Source: Pseudaminobacter soli (ex Li et al. 2025) (GTDB taxonomy: Bacteria; Pseudomonadota; Alphaproteobacteria; Rhizobiales; Rhizobiaceae). Taken from it: 64,000 nt of DNA. The stretch lies in NCBI RefSeq assembly GCF_003012705.1, contig NZ_PXYL01000001.1:124001-188000 (forward strand), given 5' to 3'. The translations under genes and the position numbers were made by a program. The stretch's first letter is position 1; each line of letters begins with the position of its first letter. The notes beneath the pieces are model-generated. The model had not been told where the DNA came from. It was given only the letters and a program-made list of their open reading frames with translations, and did no database searches. Below are positions 22,883 through 32,820 of the stretch, piece by piece.

Positions 22883-24285
22883 AGATGCGGCAGACGATCG
22901 GGCTTGTGCATTTCATCGGCATCGGCGGCATCGGCATGAGCGGTATCGCTGAAGTCCTGCACAATCTTGGCTACAAGGTGCAGGGCTCGGACCAGGCCGA
23001 TGGCGCCAATGTGCAGCGCCTGCGCGAGAAAGGCATCGAGTGCTTCGTGGGCCACCGCGCCGAAAACCTCGGCGACGCTGAGGTTGTCGTGGTGTCGACC
23101 GCGATCAAGAAGTCGAACCCTGAGTTGATCGCTGCGCGTGAAAAGTTGCTGCCGGTCGTGCGGCGCGCCGAAATGCTGGCCGAGCTGATGCGCTTCCGCC
23201 AGGCTATCGCCATCGGCGGCACGCATGGCAAGACCACCACGACCTCGATGGTCGCGACGCTGCTGGAAGCCGGCGGCCTCGATCCCACCGTCATCAATGG
23301 CGGCATCATCAATGCCTATGGCACCAATGCGCGCATGGGCGAGGGCGAGTGGATGGTGGTGGAGGCCGACGAGAGCGACGGCACCTTCCTGAAGCTGCCG
23401 GCCGACATCGCCGTCGTCACCAATATCGACCCCGAGCATCTCGACCACTATGGCTCCTTCGACAAGGTGCGCGAGGCGTTCCGGCAGTTCGTCGAGAACG
23501 TGCCGTTCTACGGATTCGGCGTGATGTGCACGGACCATCCGGAGGTGCAGGCGCTGGTGTCGCGCATCGAGGACCGCCGCGTCATCACCTATGGCGAGAA
23601 CGCGCAGGCCGACGTGCGCTTCACCCGCCACCGCATGGAGGGGGCTTCCTCCATCTTCGACGTGGTCATCCGCAACCGCAAGACTGGCGGGCAGACCGTG
23701 ATTTCCGACCTGCGGCTTCCGATGCCCGGCCGCCACAACATGTCGAACGCGACGGCGGCTATTGCCGTGGCGCACGAGCTTGGCCTGTCGGCCGACGCCA
23801 TCAGGAAGGGCCTGTCCTCGTTCGGCGGCGTCAAGCGTCGCTTCACCCCCACCGGCAGCTGGAACGGCGTCAGCGTGTTCGATGACTACGGCCACCATCC
23901 GGTCGAGATCAAAGCGGTGCTTAGGGCCGCTCGTGACGCCTGTCAGGGGCGCGTCATCGCCATTGCCCAGCCGCACCGCTACACGCGCCTGCACGACCTG
24001 TTCGGCGATTTCTCGGCCTGCTTCAACGATGCCGATACTGTCATGATCGCGCCCGTTTATGCGGCGGGCGAGGATCCCGTCGATGGCGTCACCTCCGAAG
24101 CACTGGTGTCGCGCATCCGCGCCGGCGGCCATCGCGATGCGCGCTACATCGAGGGGCCGGCAGCGATTGCCCCGATCGTGCGCGAGCTTGCCAAACCGGG
24201 CGATTTTGTCGTCTTCTTGGGCGCAGGCAACATTACGCAGTGGGCCTATGCTTTGCCGAAGGAGCTGGCCGGGGAGGCTGCATGA
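22879..24285 (+). CDS. murC: MurC: UDP-MurNAc:L-alanine ligase
   Basis: A 468-residue Mur ligase that adds the first amino acid of the stem peptide. The N-terminal Rossmann motif [17 protein letters not shown] (about residues 11-27), ATP loop [12 protein letters not shown] (about 112-123), and [10 protein letters not shown] (near 335) are diagnostic. A good ribosome site (GGAAGGGA) stands in the end of murG. It overlaps murB by 4 bases. Confidence 0.96.
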   Translation: MKMRQTIGLVHFIGIGGIGMSGIAEVLHNLGYKVQGSDQADGANVQRLREKGIECFVGHRAENLGDAEVVVVSTAIKKSNPELIAAREKLLPVVRRAEMLAELMRFRQAIAIGGTHGKTTTTSMVATLLEAGGLDPTVINGGIINAYGTNARMGEGEWMVVEADESDGTFLKLPADIAVVTNIDPEHLDHYGSFDKVREAFRQFVENVPFYGFGVMCTDHPEVQALVSRIEDRRVITYGENAQADVRFTRHRMEGASSIFDVVIRNRKTGGQTVISDLRLPMPGRHNMSNATAAIAVAHELGLSADAIRKGLSSFGGVKRRFTPTGSWNGVSVFDDYGHHPVEIKAVLRAARDACQGRVIAIAQPHRYTRLHDLFGDFSACFNDADTVMIAPVYAAGEDPVDGVTSEALVSRIRAGGHRDARYIEGPAAIAPIVRELAKPGDFVVFLGAGNITQWAYALPKELAGEAA

Positions 24286-25247
24286 CGAAGGGAGAGGCGC
24301 TTCTCGCCAAGCTGGGCGACAAGCTTTCCGGGGTGCGGGGTCGCATCACGCCGGATGCCGAGATGGAAAAGATCACCTGGTTCCGCGCGGGTGGCACGGC
24401 CGATGCGCTGTTCCAGCCGGCGGATGAGGAAGACCTTGCCGCCTTCCTGCGCGCGGTTCCGGAAGAGATCCCGCTGACGATCGTCGGCATCGGCTCGAAC
24501 CTGCTCGTTCGCGAGGGCGGCCTTCGCGGCTTCGTCGTCAGGCTGTCGGCCAAGGGGTTCGGCGAGGCCGAGGTTGTCTCGCCGACGCAGATCAGGGCGG
24601 GCGCTGCCACTCCCGACAAGCGCGTTGCGGCGGTGGCGCTGGAGGCCGGCATTGGCGGCTTCCACTTCTATCACGGCATTCCAGGCGGCATCGGCGGGGC
24701 GCTGCGCATGAATGCGGGCGCCAACGGCGTCGAAACCCGCGACCGGGTCGTCGAAGTGCGCGCGCTGGACCGGCAGGGCAACCTGCACGTCCTGTCTAAC
24801 GCCGACATGGGCTATTCCTATCGCCATTCCTCGGCGCCGGCCGGCCTCATCTTCACCTCCGCCCTTTTCGAGGGCTATCCGGAGGATCGCGAGAAGATCC
24901 GCGCGGAGATGGAAGCGGTGCAGCACCATCGCGAGACGGTGCAGCCGATCCGCGAGAAGACCGGTGGCTCCACCTTCAAGAACCCGGATGGCACTTCCGC
25001 CTGGAAGGAGATCGACAAGGCCGGATGTCGCGGATTGATGATCGGCGGCGCGCAGATGTCGCCGATGCACTGCAATTTCATGATCAATACCGGCAACGCG
25101 ACCGGCTACGACCTCGAACATCTCGGCGAGACCGTTCGCGCAAGGGTGCTCGAAAATTCCGGCATCAAGCTGCACTGGGAAATCAAGCGTATCGGCGATT
25201 TCAGGCCGGGGCGCGAGGTGCAGGAATTTCTGGGCCAGCTGCTCTAG
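24282..25247 (+). CDS. murB: MurB: UDP-N-acetylenolpyruvoylglucosamine reductase
   Basis: A 321-residue FAD enzyme that reduces enolpyruvyl-UDP-GlcNAc to UDP-MurNAc. FAD-binding stretches ([17 protein letters not shown], about residues 67-83; [16 protein letters not shown], about 130-145) are clear. The active-site serine region is GGSTFKNP (near 228). It has the type I layout. It closes the mur part of the cluster; a 323-base gap follows before ddlB. Confidence 0.95.
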   Translation: MTKGEALLAKLGDKLSGVRGRITPDAEMEKITWFRAGGTADALFQPADEEDLAAFLRAVPEEIPLTIVGIGSNLLVREGGLRGFVVRLSAKGFGEAEVVSPTQIRAGAATPDKRVAAVALEAGIGGFHFYHGIPGGIGGALRMNAGANGVETRDRVVEVRALDRQGNLHVLSNADMGYSYRHSSAPAGLIFTSALFEGYPEDREKIRAEMEAVQHHRETVQPIREKTGGSTFKNPDGTSAWKEIDKAGCRGLMIGGAQMSPMHCNFMINTGNATGYDLEHLGETVRARVLENSGIKLHWEIKRIGDFRPGREVQEFLGQLL

Positions 25248-25304
25248 GCTTCTGCTCCAGCGCCGCTCTCGCTGGCGCCAAAACCCTCCATCGCACACTG
25301 TTCG

Positions 25305-25330
25305 TCACCTGCCATTTTTGTGGCAGGTGA
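25305..25330 (+). terminator. Perfect inverted repeat after murB
   Basis: TCACCTGCCA and TGGCAGGTGA pair over 10 bp around a TTTTTG loop, 58 bases after the murB stop. No T run follows on the plus strand, so it could be a terminator that needs a factor, or a protein site. Confidence 0.45.
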
Positions 25331-25378
25331 CTTCGTCGTTTCGCGTGCGCCGGGCAGTCGGCGCTATTTCGATAAAAT

Positions 25379-25520
25379 TTGAATCATATTGAATCCTAAG
25401 GGCTTGCCACAGAATCAACTCTCTGATTCTTTGGGGGAAAGCGTTTCCTGATTTGAGTCGTTCGAGCGCGGCTGACGCGTTTTCCGTCTGGAGGGGTGGC
25501 CTGCCGGAAGACTCGGACTC
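25379..25520 (+). promoter_or_regulatory. Candidate cell-cycle control region of ddlB-ftsQAZ: seven GANTC sites and a tandem repeat
   Basis: GANTC, the target of the cell-cycle methylase CcrM, occurs at 25381, 25391, 25412, 25425, 25455, 25510 and 25516. The first two are part of a tandem 10-bp repeat, TTGAATCATA then TTGAATCCTA (25379-25398). The region lies in the 323-base gap between murB and ddlB, where a promoter for the ddlB-ftsQ-ftsA-ftsZ block is expected. I do not see a firm -35/-10 pair. No gene fits in this gap. Confidence 0.5.
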
Positions 25521-25570
25521 GTTTCAGAAAATGCCCTGGTTTGAAGCCCGGTCGAAGGGACTGTGGGGAT

Positions 25571-26497
25571 ATGACTTTAAAGCATGTGGCCGTGTTGATG
25601 GGTGGGTTTTCCTCCGAGCGGCCTGTGTCTCTTTCGTCCGGTAATGCCTGCGCCGATGCGCTCGAGCAGGTCGGCTATCGCGTCACCCGCGTCGATGTCA
25701 GACGCGATGTTGCTGCGGTTCTTTCCGAGCTTAATCCGGATGTCGCATTTAATGCACTGCATGGTCCGTTCGGCGAGGACGGCACGATCCAGGGCATCCT
25801 CGAATATCTCCAGATTCCCTACACCCATTCGGGCGTTCTCGCCTCGGCGCTGGCGATGAACAAGGAGAAGGCCAAGAAGATCGTCGAGGCTGTCGGGGTG
25901 CCGGTGGCGCCGGCGCGCGTCATGAACCGCTTCGACATCGGCAATCAGCATCCGATGAAGCCGCCCTATGTCGTCAAGCCGGTGAATGAGGGATCAAGCT
26001 TCGGCGTGGTGATCGTGAAGGAGGACCAGTCGCATCCGCCCCAGATCATCGGTTCATCGGAGTGGCGCTATGGTGAATCGGTCATGGTGGAGCGCTACAT
26101 CCATGGCCGCGAGCTGACCTGCGCGGTCATGGGCGATGTGGCGCTCGGGGTCTGTGAGATCATTCCGACCGGCCACGCCTTCTACGATTACGATTCAAAA
26201 TACGTTCCGGGCGGATCAAAGCACGAATGCCCGGCGAAAGTTTCACCGAATATTAACCAAAAAATACAGACACTGGCGCTCAAGGCTCATCAAGCAATTG
26301 GGTGTCGGGGCGTCTCCCGGTCGGACTTCCGCTACGACGATCGCTATTCCGAAAATGGCGAGATCATCTGGCTCGAAGTGAACACCCAGCCGGGTATGAC
26401 GCCGACTTCGCTAGTGCCGGAAATTGCTGCGCAAGCAGGACATTCATTTGGTGAACTTTTGAGTTGGATGGTGGAGGACGCTTCGTGTTTGCGTTGA
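25571..26497 (+). CDS. ddlB: DdlB: D-alanine:D-alanine ligase
   Basis: A 308-residue ATP-grasp ligase that joins two D-alanines for MurF. The N-terminal [19 protein letters not shown] (residues about 6-24) and [14 protein letters not shown] (about 63-76) are typical, as are ATP-grasp residues in [16 protein letters not shown] and [16 protein letters not shown] near the end. The frame is open further upstream, but ATG 25571 gives the normal start and length. Its last 13 bases overlap ftsQ. Confidence 0.95.
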   Translation: MTLKHVAVLMGGFSSERPVSLSSGNACADALEQVGYRVTRVDVRRDVAAVLSELNPDVAFNALHGPFGEDGTIQGILEYLQIPYTHSGVLASALAMNKEKAKKIVEAVGVPVAPARVMNRFDIGNQHPMKPPYVVKPVNEGSSFGVVIVKEDQSHPPQIIGSSEWRYGESVMVERYIHGRELTCAVMGDVALGVCEIIPTGHAFYDYDSKYVPGGSKHECPAKVSPNINQKIQTLALKAHQAIGCRGVSRSDFRYDDRYSENGEIIWLEVNTQPGMTPTSLVPEIAAQAGHSFGELLSWMVEDASCLR

Positions 26498-27423
26498 GGT
26501 CTGATCGGAGAAGAAGGATGGGAGCGGGCCGACGCCGTCCGCTCGGCGCATTCTTTTTGGCCGAAGGCTTCGTGCTGCCGCGCTGGCTGCGTAAGCCCGT
26601 GCGTGTCCTTGCGCGCCTGTTCAAGGGCGACTTCACCGCGCCGCGCTATGCGTCCACCATTTCCTCTGCGGCTTTCCTTGCCGCAAGCGTGATTTACGGT
26701 GCCTATGAGGGTGGCCATATGCCCACCGTCGTGCAGGCCATCACTGCGCGCAGCGGCTTTGCCGTGGATCAGATCAAGGTGGTCGGTCATCGCGAAACGT
26801 CCGAGATCGACGTTCTCGACAAGCTGGAGCTCGATGGCTGGACCTCGCTGATCGGTTTCGATGCCGAGAAGGCGCGCGAGCGCATCACCGAGCTGCCCTG
26901 GGTGCAGGTCGCTTCCGTTCGCAAAGTTTATCCCAATACGCTCGAAGTGAAGATCGAGGAGCGCAAGCCCTTCGCCATCTGGCAGCGTGGCAGCGAACTG
27001 TCCGTCGTCGAGGAGGATGGAAGGGTCATCGCTCCGTTCGCCGGTGGCCGACAGGCTGCACTGCCGCTGGTCGTCGGCTACGGCGCTGCCCAGGATGCCT
27101 CGGCCTTCCTTGCCAAGGTTCGGCAATACCCCGAGTTGGCTTCGCGGGTGAAGGGTTACATTCGCGTTTCCGAGCGGCGCTGGGATCTCTGGCTGGAAAA
27201 CGGCGTGACCGTGAAGCTGCCCGAGGATGCGGTGGATGCCGCACTCGCCGATCTGGTGAAGATGGATCACGACATGGGGCTGCTGTCGCGCGACATCGCC
27301 GCGGTCGACATGCGCATCACCGATCGCCTTGTCGTTCAGTTGACGCCCGAAGCGGCGCTTCGTCGCGAGGCTGCGCTGAAGGATGCGAAGGGCAACAAGA
27401 AGAAGCCGGAGACGAGAATATGA
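26485..27423 (+). CDS. ftsQ: FtsQ: division protein with POTRA domain (GTG start)
   Basis: A 312-residue bitopic membrane protein that links the inner ring to the periplasmic division machinery. The basic cytoplasmic start ([10 protein letters not shown]), a membrane helix at about residues 55-75 ([18 protein letters not shown]), the POTRA domain ([20 protein letters not shown], about 92-111) and the FtsQ domain follow. I chose GTG 26485 because GGAGG stands 7 bases upstream, inside ddlB; this makes a 13-base overlap. The stop overlaps the ftsA start. Confidence 0.9.
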   Translation: MFALRSDRRRRMGAGRRRPLGAFFLAEGFVLPRWLRKPVRVLARLFKGDFTAPRYASTISSAAFLAASVIYGAYEGGHMPTVVQAITARSGFAVDQIKVVGHRETSEIDVLDKLELDGWTSLIGFDAEKARERITELPWVQVASVRKVYPNTLEVKIEERKPFAIWQRGSELSVVEEDGRVIAPFAGGRQAALPLVVGYGAAQDASAFLAKVRQYPELASRVKGYIRVSERRWDLWLENGVTVKLPEDAVDAALADLVKMDHDMGLLSRDIAAVDMRITDRLVVQLTPEAALRREAALKDAKGNKKKPETRI

Positions 27424-28730
27424 GTCTGCTCGGCGGTCGAAAGGATAGCCAGTCGCGTCGGTCCGGCATCGTCACCGTTCTCGATGTCGGCTCGAGCAAG
27501 GTCTGCTGCATCGTCGCAAAGCTGAAGCCGGCGGCGGAAAGCCAGCTGCTCAAGGGGCGCACGCATCAGGCCAAGGTGATCGGCATTGGTCATCAGAAGT
27601 CCCAGGGCGTGAAGTCCGGCGTGGTCGTCGATCTCGATCGCGCCGAACATGCAGTGCGCCTTGCGGTCGACGCGGCAGAGCGTATGGCTGGCCTGACCGT
27701 GGATTCACTGATCGTCAACCTGACGGCCGGCCGCCTGAAGAGCCAGATATTCTCCGCCACGATCAATCTTGGTGGTCACGAAGCCTCCTCCGGTGACATC
27801 AAGCGCGTCCTGGCTGCCGGTGCCAAGCAAGCGCTGCGCGCCGAGCGCGAGGTGGTGCATGCGCTGCCTGTCGCCTTTTCGCTGGATGCCGAGCGTGGCG
27901 TGCGCGATCCGAGCGGCATGGTCGGCGAGACGCTGGGCGTAGACATGCATGTGCTGACCGGCGATGCCGCGCCGCTGCGTAATCTCGAGCTCTGCATCAA
28001 TCGCTCGCATTTGTCGGTCGAGCGGATGGTCGCGACGCCTTACGCTGCCGGTCTTGCGGCGCTGGTCGACGACGAGCTCGAAATGGGTGCCGCCTGCATC
28101 GACATGGGCGGCGGCACGACGACGATTTCCGTGTTTGCCGACGGCAAGTTCGTTCACGCCGATGCCATTCCGGTCGGTGGCAACCACGTCACCATGGATC
28201 TGGCCAAGGGCCTTTCGACCCGGCTGGAAGATGCCGAGCGGCTCAAGGTCATGCACGGCTCGGCCCTGCCGGGCAGCTTCGATGACCGCGATCTGGTCAC
28301 CATCCAGCCGATCGGCGCCGACGAAACTGAAGTTCCGCTCCAGGTTCCCCGCTCGGTGATGACGCGCATCATCCGCGCCCGAATCGAGGAAACGCTGGAG
28401 ATCCTGCGCGACCGCCTGAACAAGTCGGGCTACGGCGCGGCTGTCGGCAAGCGCGTGGTTCTGACGGGCGGCGCCAGTCAGCTTGCCGGCCTGCCGGAAT
28501 CAGCGCGGCGCATTCTGGGGCGCAATGTACGGATCGGCCGTCCGCTCGGTGTTGCGGGCTTGCCGGAAGCAGCCAAGGGACCCGCATTTGCGACGGCGGT
28601 CGGTCTGCTGATTTATCCGCAAGTCGCAAGCTTCGAGATAAGTCAGGCGAATAGTATCGCAGGGATTCGCATGACTGGGACGGGCGGGAAACTGCATCGC
28701 ATGAGTCAGTGGTTGAGAGACAGTTTCTAG
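27420..28730 (+). CDS. ftsA: FtsA: actin-like division protein, membrane tether of FtsZ
   Basis: A 436-residue actin-fold ATPase. Phosphate loops are seen in TVLDVGSSKVCCIVAKL (about residues 20-36) and CIDMGGGTTTISVFADG (about 224-240), and the adenosine site in VVLTGGASQLAGLPE. The last residues (HRMSQWLRDSF) form the amphipathic helix that binds the inner membrane. It recruits FtsZ through the FtsZ C-terminal peptide. The short gap to ftsZ (76 bases) contains a GGGG-CAA-CCCC hairpin just after the stop. Confidence 0.95.
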   Translation: MSLLGGRKDSQSRRSGIVTVLDVGSSKVCCIVAKLKPAAESQLLKGRTHQAKVIGIGHQKSQGVKSGVVVDLDRAEHAVRLAVDAAERMAGLTVDSLIVNLTAGRLKSQIFSATINLGGHEASSGDIKRVLAAGAKQALRAEREVVHALPVAFSLDAERGVRDPSGMVGETLGVDMHVLTGDAAPLRNLELCINRSHLSVERMVATPYAAGLAALVDDELEMGAACIDMGGGTTTISVFADGKFVHADAIPVGGNHVTMDLAKGLSTRLEDAERLKVMHGSALPGSFDDRDLVTIQPIGADETEVPLQVPRSVMTRIIRARIEETLEILRDRLNKSGYGAAVGKRVVLTGGASQLAGLPESARRILGRNVRIGRPLGVAGLPEAAKGPAFATAVGLLIYPQVASFEISQANSIAGIRMTGTGGKLHRMSQWLRDSF

Positions 28731-28806
28731 AGTTTGACGGGGGCAACCCCTTGGACATTGGCGGCCGCAGCGGCGCAGCGGTGGGAAAGGCAAAAGGACG
28801 AGGACT

Positions 28807-30516
28807 ATGACGATCAATCTGCAGAAGCCGGACATTACCGAGCTCAAGCCCCGCATCACCGTGTTCGGTGTTGGCGGCGGTGGTGGCAATGCCGTCAACA
28901 ACATGATCACCGCCGGCCTTCGCGGCGTCGAATTCGTCGTGGCGAACACCGACGCGCAGGCGCTCACCATGACCAAGGCCAGCCGCCTGATCCAGCTCGG
29001 TGCGAACATCACCGAGGGCCTGGGCGCCGGCTCGCAGCCCGAGGTCGGTCGCGCCGCCGCCGAGGAGTGCATCGACGAGATCATCGACCATCTGTCGAAC
29101 ACCCACATGTGCTTCGTCACCGCCGGCATGGGCGGCGGCACGGGCACGGGTGCCGCTCCCGTTGTCGCCCGCGCCGCCCGCGAAAAGGGAATCCTCACGG
29201 TTGGCGTCGTCACCAAGCCGTTCCACTTCGAAGGCCAGCGCCGCATGAAGACGGCCGACCTGGGCATCGAAGAGTTGCAGAAGTGCGTCGACACCCTAAT
29301 CGTCATCCCGAACCAGAATCTCTTCCGCCTTGCCAACGACAAGACCACCTTCGCCGACGCCTTCGCGATGGCCGACCAGGTGCTGTATTCGGGCGTCGCC
29401 TGCATCACCGACCTGATGGTCAAGGAAGGCCTGATCAATCTCGACTTCGCCGACGTCCGCTCGGTCATGCGCGAGATGGGCAAGGCCATGATGGGCACGG
29501 GCGAAGCTTCGGGCGAGGGCCGCGCCATGGCCGCTGCCGAAGCCGCGATCGCCAACCCGCTGCTCGACGAAACCTCGATGAAGGGCGCCAAAGGCCTGCT
29601 GATCTCCATCACCGGCGGTCGCGACCTGACCCTGTTCGAAGTCGACGAAGCCGCTACCCGCATCCGCGAGGAAGTCGATCCGGACGCGAACATCATCCTG
29701 GGCGCGACCTTCGACGAGGAACTGGAAGGCGTCATCCGCGTGTCGGTCGTTGCGACCGGCATCGACAAGGCCTCGGCCGACATTTCCACCGCGCCGATCG
29801 CCATCCGCGCACCTGTGAAGCCGGCTGCTCGCCCCGCCGGCATCCCGGAAGCCCGCCCGGCCGCCATGGCTCCGGTTCAGGAAGCTCCGCGCATGGAACC
29901 GCGCACGGCTGATCAGATCGCCGACGCGATCCGTATGGCCGAAGCAAGCGCTGCGGCCCCTGCAATGGCCGCGCCGCGCCCGGCTCAGGCTCCGGTGGCG
30001 GAAGATTTCCGCCCGCAGAGCAAGCTTTTCCAGGCTCCGACCCAGCAGGTGCAGCAGCCGCATCCGGTCATGCAGCAGCCGCAGCCTCAACCGGTGATGG
30101 CTCCCATGCCCGCGCCCGTCCAGCAGCGTGAAATGCCGCAGCCTGTTGCCGCCGCGCCGCGCATGCCCCGCGTCGAGGATTTCCCGCCGATGGTGCAGGC
30201 CGAGGTCGAGGCCAAGACCCGTCCGGCTCCCCAGCAGCATGAGGACCGCGGTCCGATGGGCCTGCTGAAGCGCCTGACCAACGGTCTCACCCGCCGCGAG
30301 GAAGAGCCTGCTCGCCTGCAGCCGGCTCAGCCGCGCGAGCCGAAGCTGCGTCAGCAGGCGCCGGAACTGCGCCGCGCCGGCAGCCAGGATCCGTCGCTCT
30401 ACGCGCCGCGCCGTGGCCAGCTCGACGACCATGGCCGCCTGACGCCTCAGGCTCGTGCACAGCATGAGGACGATCAGCTGGAAATCCCGGCGTTCCTGCG
30501 TCGCCAGGCCAACTGA
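28807..30516 (+). CDS. ftsZ: FtsZ: tubulin-like division GTPase with long C-terminal linker
   Basis: A 569-residue protein, longer than the roughly 380 residues of E. coli FtsZ. The GTPase core has the tubulin signature [10 protein letters not shown] (about residues 115-124), [14 protein letters not shown] near the start, and [11 protein letters not shown] (T7-loop region). From about residue 330 a Pro/Gln/Ala/Arg-rich linker of some 220 residues follows, ending with the conserved peptide [12 protein letters not shown] that binds FtsA. Long linkers are usual in alphaproteobacteria. The ribosome site is GGACGAGG. A strong terminator follows. Confidence 0.97.
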   Translation: MTINLQKPDITELKPRITVFGVGGGGGNAVNNMITAGLRGVEFVVANTDAQALTMTKASRLIQLGANITEGLGAGSQPEVGRAAAEECIDEIIDHLSNTHMCFVTAGMGGGTGTGAAPVVARAAREKGILTVGVVTKPFHFEGQRRMKTADLGIEELQKCVDTLIVIPNQNLFRLANDKTTFADAFAMADQVLYSGVACITDLMVKEGLINLDFADVRSVMREMGKAMMGTGEASGEGRAMAAAEAAIANPLLDETSMKGAKGLLISITGGRDLTLFEVDEAATRIREEVDPDANIILGATFDEELEGVIRVSVVATGIDKASADISTAPIAIRAPVKPAARPAGIPEARPAAMAPVQEAPRMEPRTADQIADAIRMAEASAAAPAMAAPRPAQAPVAEDFRPQSKLFQAPTQQVQQPHPVMQQPQPQPVMAPMPAPVQQREMPQPVAAAPRMPRVEDFPPMVQAEVEAKTRPAPQQHEDRGPMGLLKRLTNGLTRREEEPARLQPAQPREPKLRQQAPELRRAGSQDPSLYAPRRGQLDDHGRLTPQARAQHEDDQLEIPAFLRRQAN

Positions 30517-30541
30517 TCCGTTAACGAGATGTAACGAACCC

Positions 30542-30579
30542 AAACAGGCGGGCATTTCGATGCTCGCCTGTTTGTTTTT
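30542..30579 (+). terminator. Strong intrinsic terminator after ftsZ
   Basis: A 14-bp stem with one G-U pair (AAACAGGCGGGCAT, 30542-30555, with 30560-30573) closes over a TTCG tetraloop and is followed by GTTTTT. It starts 26 bases after the ftsZ stop and ends the dcw transcript. Confidence 0.9.
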
Positions 30580-30612
30580 GAAAGTTCAATAAAAACAGCA
30601 GGTTGAATAGCA

Positions 30613-30737
30613 GGTGCAATATTGCGCCGGCATTACACAGAGTAAGAATCCGTGATTTGGACTCTCCTGCCTGGGCTACTATTTTCCGGCCATCGTTGAA
30701 GTCGGCCGTCCAGAATCAGTGGGGGGACGGATTCTTA
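30613..30737 (+). promoter_or_regulatory. Structured leader of lpxC: palindrome and long two-part stem
   Basis: At 30613-30628 a near-perfect 16-bp palindrome is centred on GCAATATTGC. From 30643, TAAGAATCCG pairs with CGGATTCTTA (30728-30737), and directly inside, TGATTTGGAC (30653-30662) pairs with GTCCA-G-AATCA (30708-30718, one bulged G). A nine-base purine-rich loop (GTGGGGGGA) interrupts the 3' side only. The stem ends 60 bases before the lpxC start. Four GANTC motifs fall in this leader. No described riboswitch family is recognised. Confidence 0.5.
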
Positions 30738-30797
30738 GCCGGCGATGACAACAGATGCCGCGCCCGGAGGGGTTGGCGGACATGGGCTAACGGGCAC

Positions 30798-31742
30798 ATG
30801 GGGATTCACTTGTACGACTATCAGACGACGCTGAAGTCGCGCGCAACGCTCTCGGGCGTTGGTGTGCATAGCGGCAAACCGGTTTCCCTGACTTTCTTGC
30901 CCGCCGACGCTGACACCGGCATCGTTTTCCATCTGACGAGCGCGGGCGGTCGCGAACTGCGCGCCCTGGCATCCGAAGTCGGTTCCACGGATCTCTGCAC
31001 GCTGCTCGGCGACCCGGCCGGTGCCCACATCGGTACGATCGAGCACGTCATGGGTGCATTGATCGGAACGGGCATCGACAATCTGGTCATCGAGGTGGAC
31101 GGCAATGAAGTGCCGATTCTCGATGGCAGCGCCATCCAGTTCGTCGAAGCCATCGAGCAGGCGGGAATCGAGACGCTGAGCGCCAAGCGCCGCTATATCC
31201 GCGTCCTCAAGCCGGTTCGCGTCGAATCAGGCGCCTCCTGGGCGGAGTTTCACCCTCATGCCGGCACTCGTTTCGAAGTCGAGATCGATTTCGCGAGCGA
31301 GGCGATCGGGCGCCAGTCCCTGGCGGTCGACCTCACTGCGGAAACGTTCCGGAACGAGATCGCGCGTGCACGCACCTTCGGCTTCATGAAGGATGTCGAG
31401 CCGCTCTGGGCTGCCGGTTACGCGCTGGGCTCCTCGCTCGAGAACTCCGTAGTGATCGGCGACGACGGCCGCGTCATTAATATGGAAGGCCTGCGCTACC
31501 CCAACGAATTCGTGCGCCACAAGATGCTCGACGCCATGGGCGATCTCGCACTTGCCGGTGCCCGCTTCATCGGTTGCTTCCGTTCCTATCGCGGCGGCCA
31601 TCGCCTCAATGCAGCGGCACTGCGTCGTCTGCTGACGGATAATTCGGCCTTCGAAATCGTCGAGGCTACTCGTCGCGAGCGCGGCCGGTCGGCGGAGATG
31701 ATCGCAGTCAATGCGCCGGTCTACGCGCCTTGGGTGCTCTGA
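30798..31742 (+). CDS. lpxC: LpxC: UDP-3-O-acyl-N-acetylglucosamine deacetylase
   Basis: A 314-residue zinc enzyme that carries out the committed step of lipid A synthesis. Zinc-binding and catalytic regions are clear: TIEHVMGAL (His, about residues 77-85) and the RHKMLDAMGDLALAG block (His and Asp, about 237-251). The N-terminal LYDYQTTLKSRATLSGVGVH is typical. The ATG at 30798 is the first that gives the family N-terminus, though the frame is open to about 30603. In enterobacteria LpxC is set by proteolysis; here the leader structure suggests an RNA or promoter level control as well. Confidence 0.95.
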   Translation: MGIHLYDYQTTLKSRATLSGVGVHSGKPVSLTFLPADADTGIVFHLTSAGGRELRALASEVGSTDLCTLLGDPAGAHIGTIEHVMGALIGTGIDNLVIEVDGNEVPILDGSAIQFVEAIEQAGIETLSAKRRYIRVLKPVRVESGASWAEFHPHAGTRFEVEIDFASEAIGRQSLAVDLTAETFRNEIARARTFGFMKDVEPLWAAGYALGSSLENSVVIGDDGRVINMEGLRYPNEFVRHKMLDAMGDLALAGARFIGCFRSYRGGHRLNAAALRRLLTDNSAFEIVEATRRERGRSAEMIAVNAPVYAPWVL

Positions 31743-31938
31743 GACAGGTCCAGGTGTGGCACGGATGTGCCACTCGGCCGCTTCCGTGATGCGCTCCATA
31801 GGTTGAATGCGACCTGGACGTGGACATGCCACAAAAATGCACGAATAGCTGGCGATAGCGTTGCCGTTCGGGGGCAGTTGTGATCTATGACTGCGCGGGC
31901 CATTGAGTATAATTACGCCGAGAGGGCAGAATCTGATC
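31743..31938 (+). promoter_or_regulatory. Gap between lpxC and bamD with a TATAAT box
   Basis: A consensus -10 hexamer TATAAT stands at 31908-31913, 25 bases before the bamD start. No good -35 lies 16-18 bases upstream. A short hairpin (GTGGCA/TGCCAC, 31756-31773) follows the lpxC stop without a T run. Confidence 0.45.
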
Positions 31939-32805
31939 ATGGTTTTTGAGCGAGCTGCACAGTCGACCAGGTCGGCGCGCACTGCCATTTTGGCGCTTTC
32001 GGTGTTTTCTGCACCGCTTTTCCTTTCGGCCTGTACGTCTTCCGGAAAGGATCTCGACCTGTCCACCTATGTGGAGCAGACCGAGCCCGCAGATGTTCTT
32101 TACAACCAGGCGCTGGCAAATATGAATGCCGGCCGCCTGAAGGAAGCCAGCGCCAAATTCGACGCCATCGATCGCCAGCATCCTTATTCGGAATTTGCAC
32201 GTAGATCGCTGGTGATGGGCGCCTTCGCCAACTACCGGCAGGGCAACTATGACGACGCCATCAACTCGGCCAAGCGCTATCTGGCGCTCTATCCGTCGAC
32301 GCCCGATGCGGCCTATGCGCAGTACATCGTCGGCCTCTGCTATTTCCGCCAGATTCGCGATGTGACGCAGGACCAGAAGGAATCGCGGCGCGCCATCGAG
32401 GCGATGCAGGAAGTGGTCACCCGCTGGCCCGATTCCGAATATGTCGACGACGCCAAGACGAAGATCCGCATGGCGCGCGACCAGCTCGCCGGCAAGGAAA
32501 TGCAGGTAGGCCGCTACTATCTCGAGCGGCGCGAATACATCGCCGCCGTCAAGCGCTTCCGCTACGTGGTCGAGAACTATTCCAACACGCGCCACATCGA
32601 GGAGGCGCTCGCGCGCCTCACCGAGTCGTACTACGCGATGGGCCTCACCTCCGAGGCGCAGACCGCGGCGGCCGTTCTGGGGCAGAACTATCCCGACAGC
32701 CAGTGGTACAAGGACTCCTATAAGCTTCTGCAGTCCGGCGGGTTGGAGCCGCGTGAGAACGCGGGCTCCTGGATATCCAAGGCCGGAAAGCTCATCACCG
32801 GCTGA
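31939..32805 (+). CDS. bamD: BamD: outer-membrane protein assembly lipoprotein
   Basis: A 288-residue lipoprotein of the BAM complex, which folds beta-barrel proteins into the outer membrane. The signal peptide ends in the lipobox LSAC (Cys at about residue 32). Tetratricopeptide-like repeats follow ([37 protein letters not shown] and others). Length is somewhat above the E. coli protein. ATG 31939 was chosen because it puts the signal peptide at the start; the ribosome site is weak (GAGAGGG, at some distance). recN follows after 15 bases. Confidence 0.93.
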   Translation: MVFERAAQSTRSARTAILALSVFSAPLFLSACTSSGKDLDLSTYVEQTEPADVLYNQALANMNAGRLKEASAKFDAIDRQHPYSEFARRSLVMGAFANYRQGNYDDAINSAKRYLALYPSTPDAAYAQYIVGLCYFRQIRDVTQDQKESRRAIEAMQEVVTRWPDSEYVDDAKTKIRMARDQLAGKEMQVGRYYLERREYIAAVKRFRYVVENYSNTRHIEEALARLTESYYAMGLTSEAQTAAAVLGQNYPDSQWYKDSYKLLQSGGLEPRENAGSWISKAGKLITG

Positions 32806-32820
32806 TCGAAGCGGGCGTCG

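Noticed and set aside
32806-32820. LexA (SOS) box before recN
   Set aside because: Only 15 bases separate recN from bamD, and no GAAC or GTTC direct repeat with seven-base spacing is seen there or in the bamD leader.
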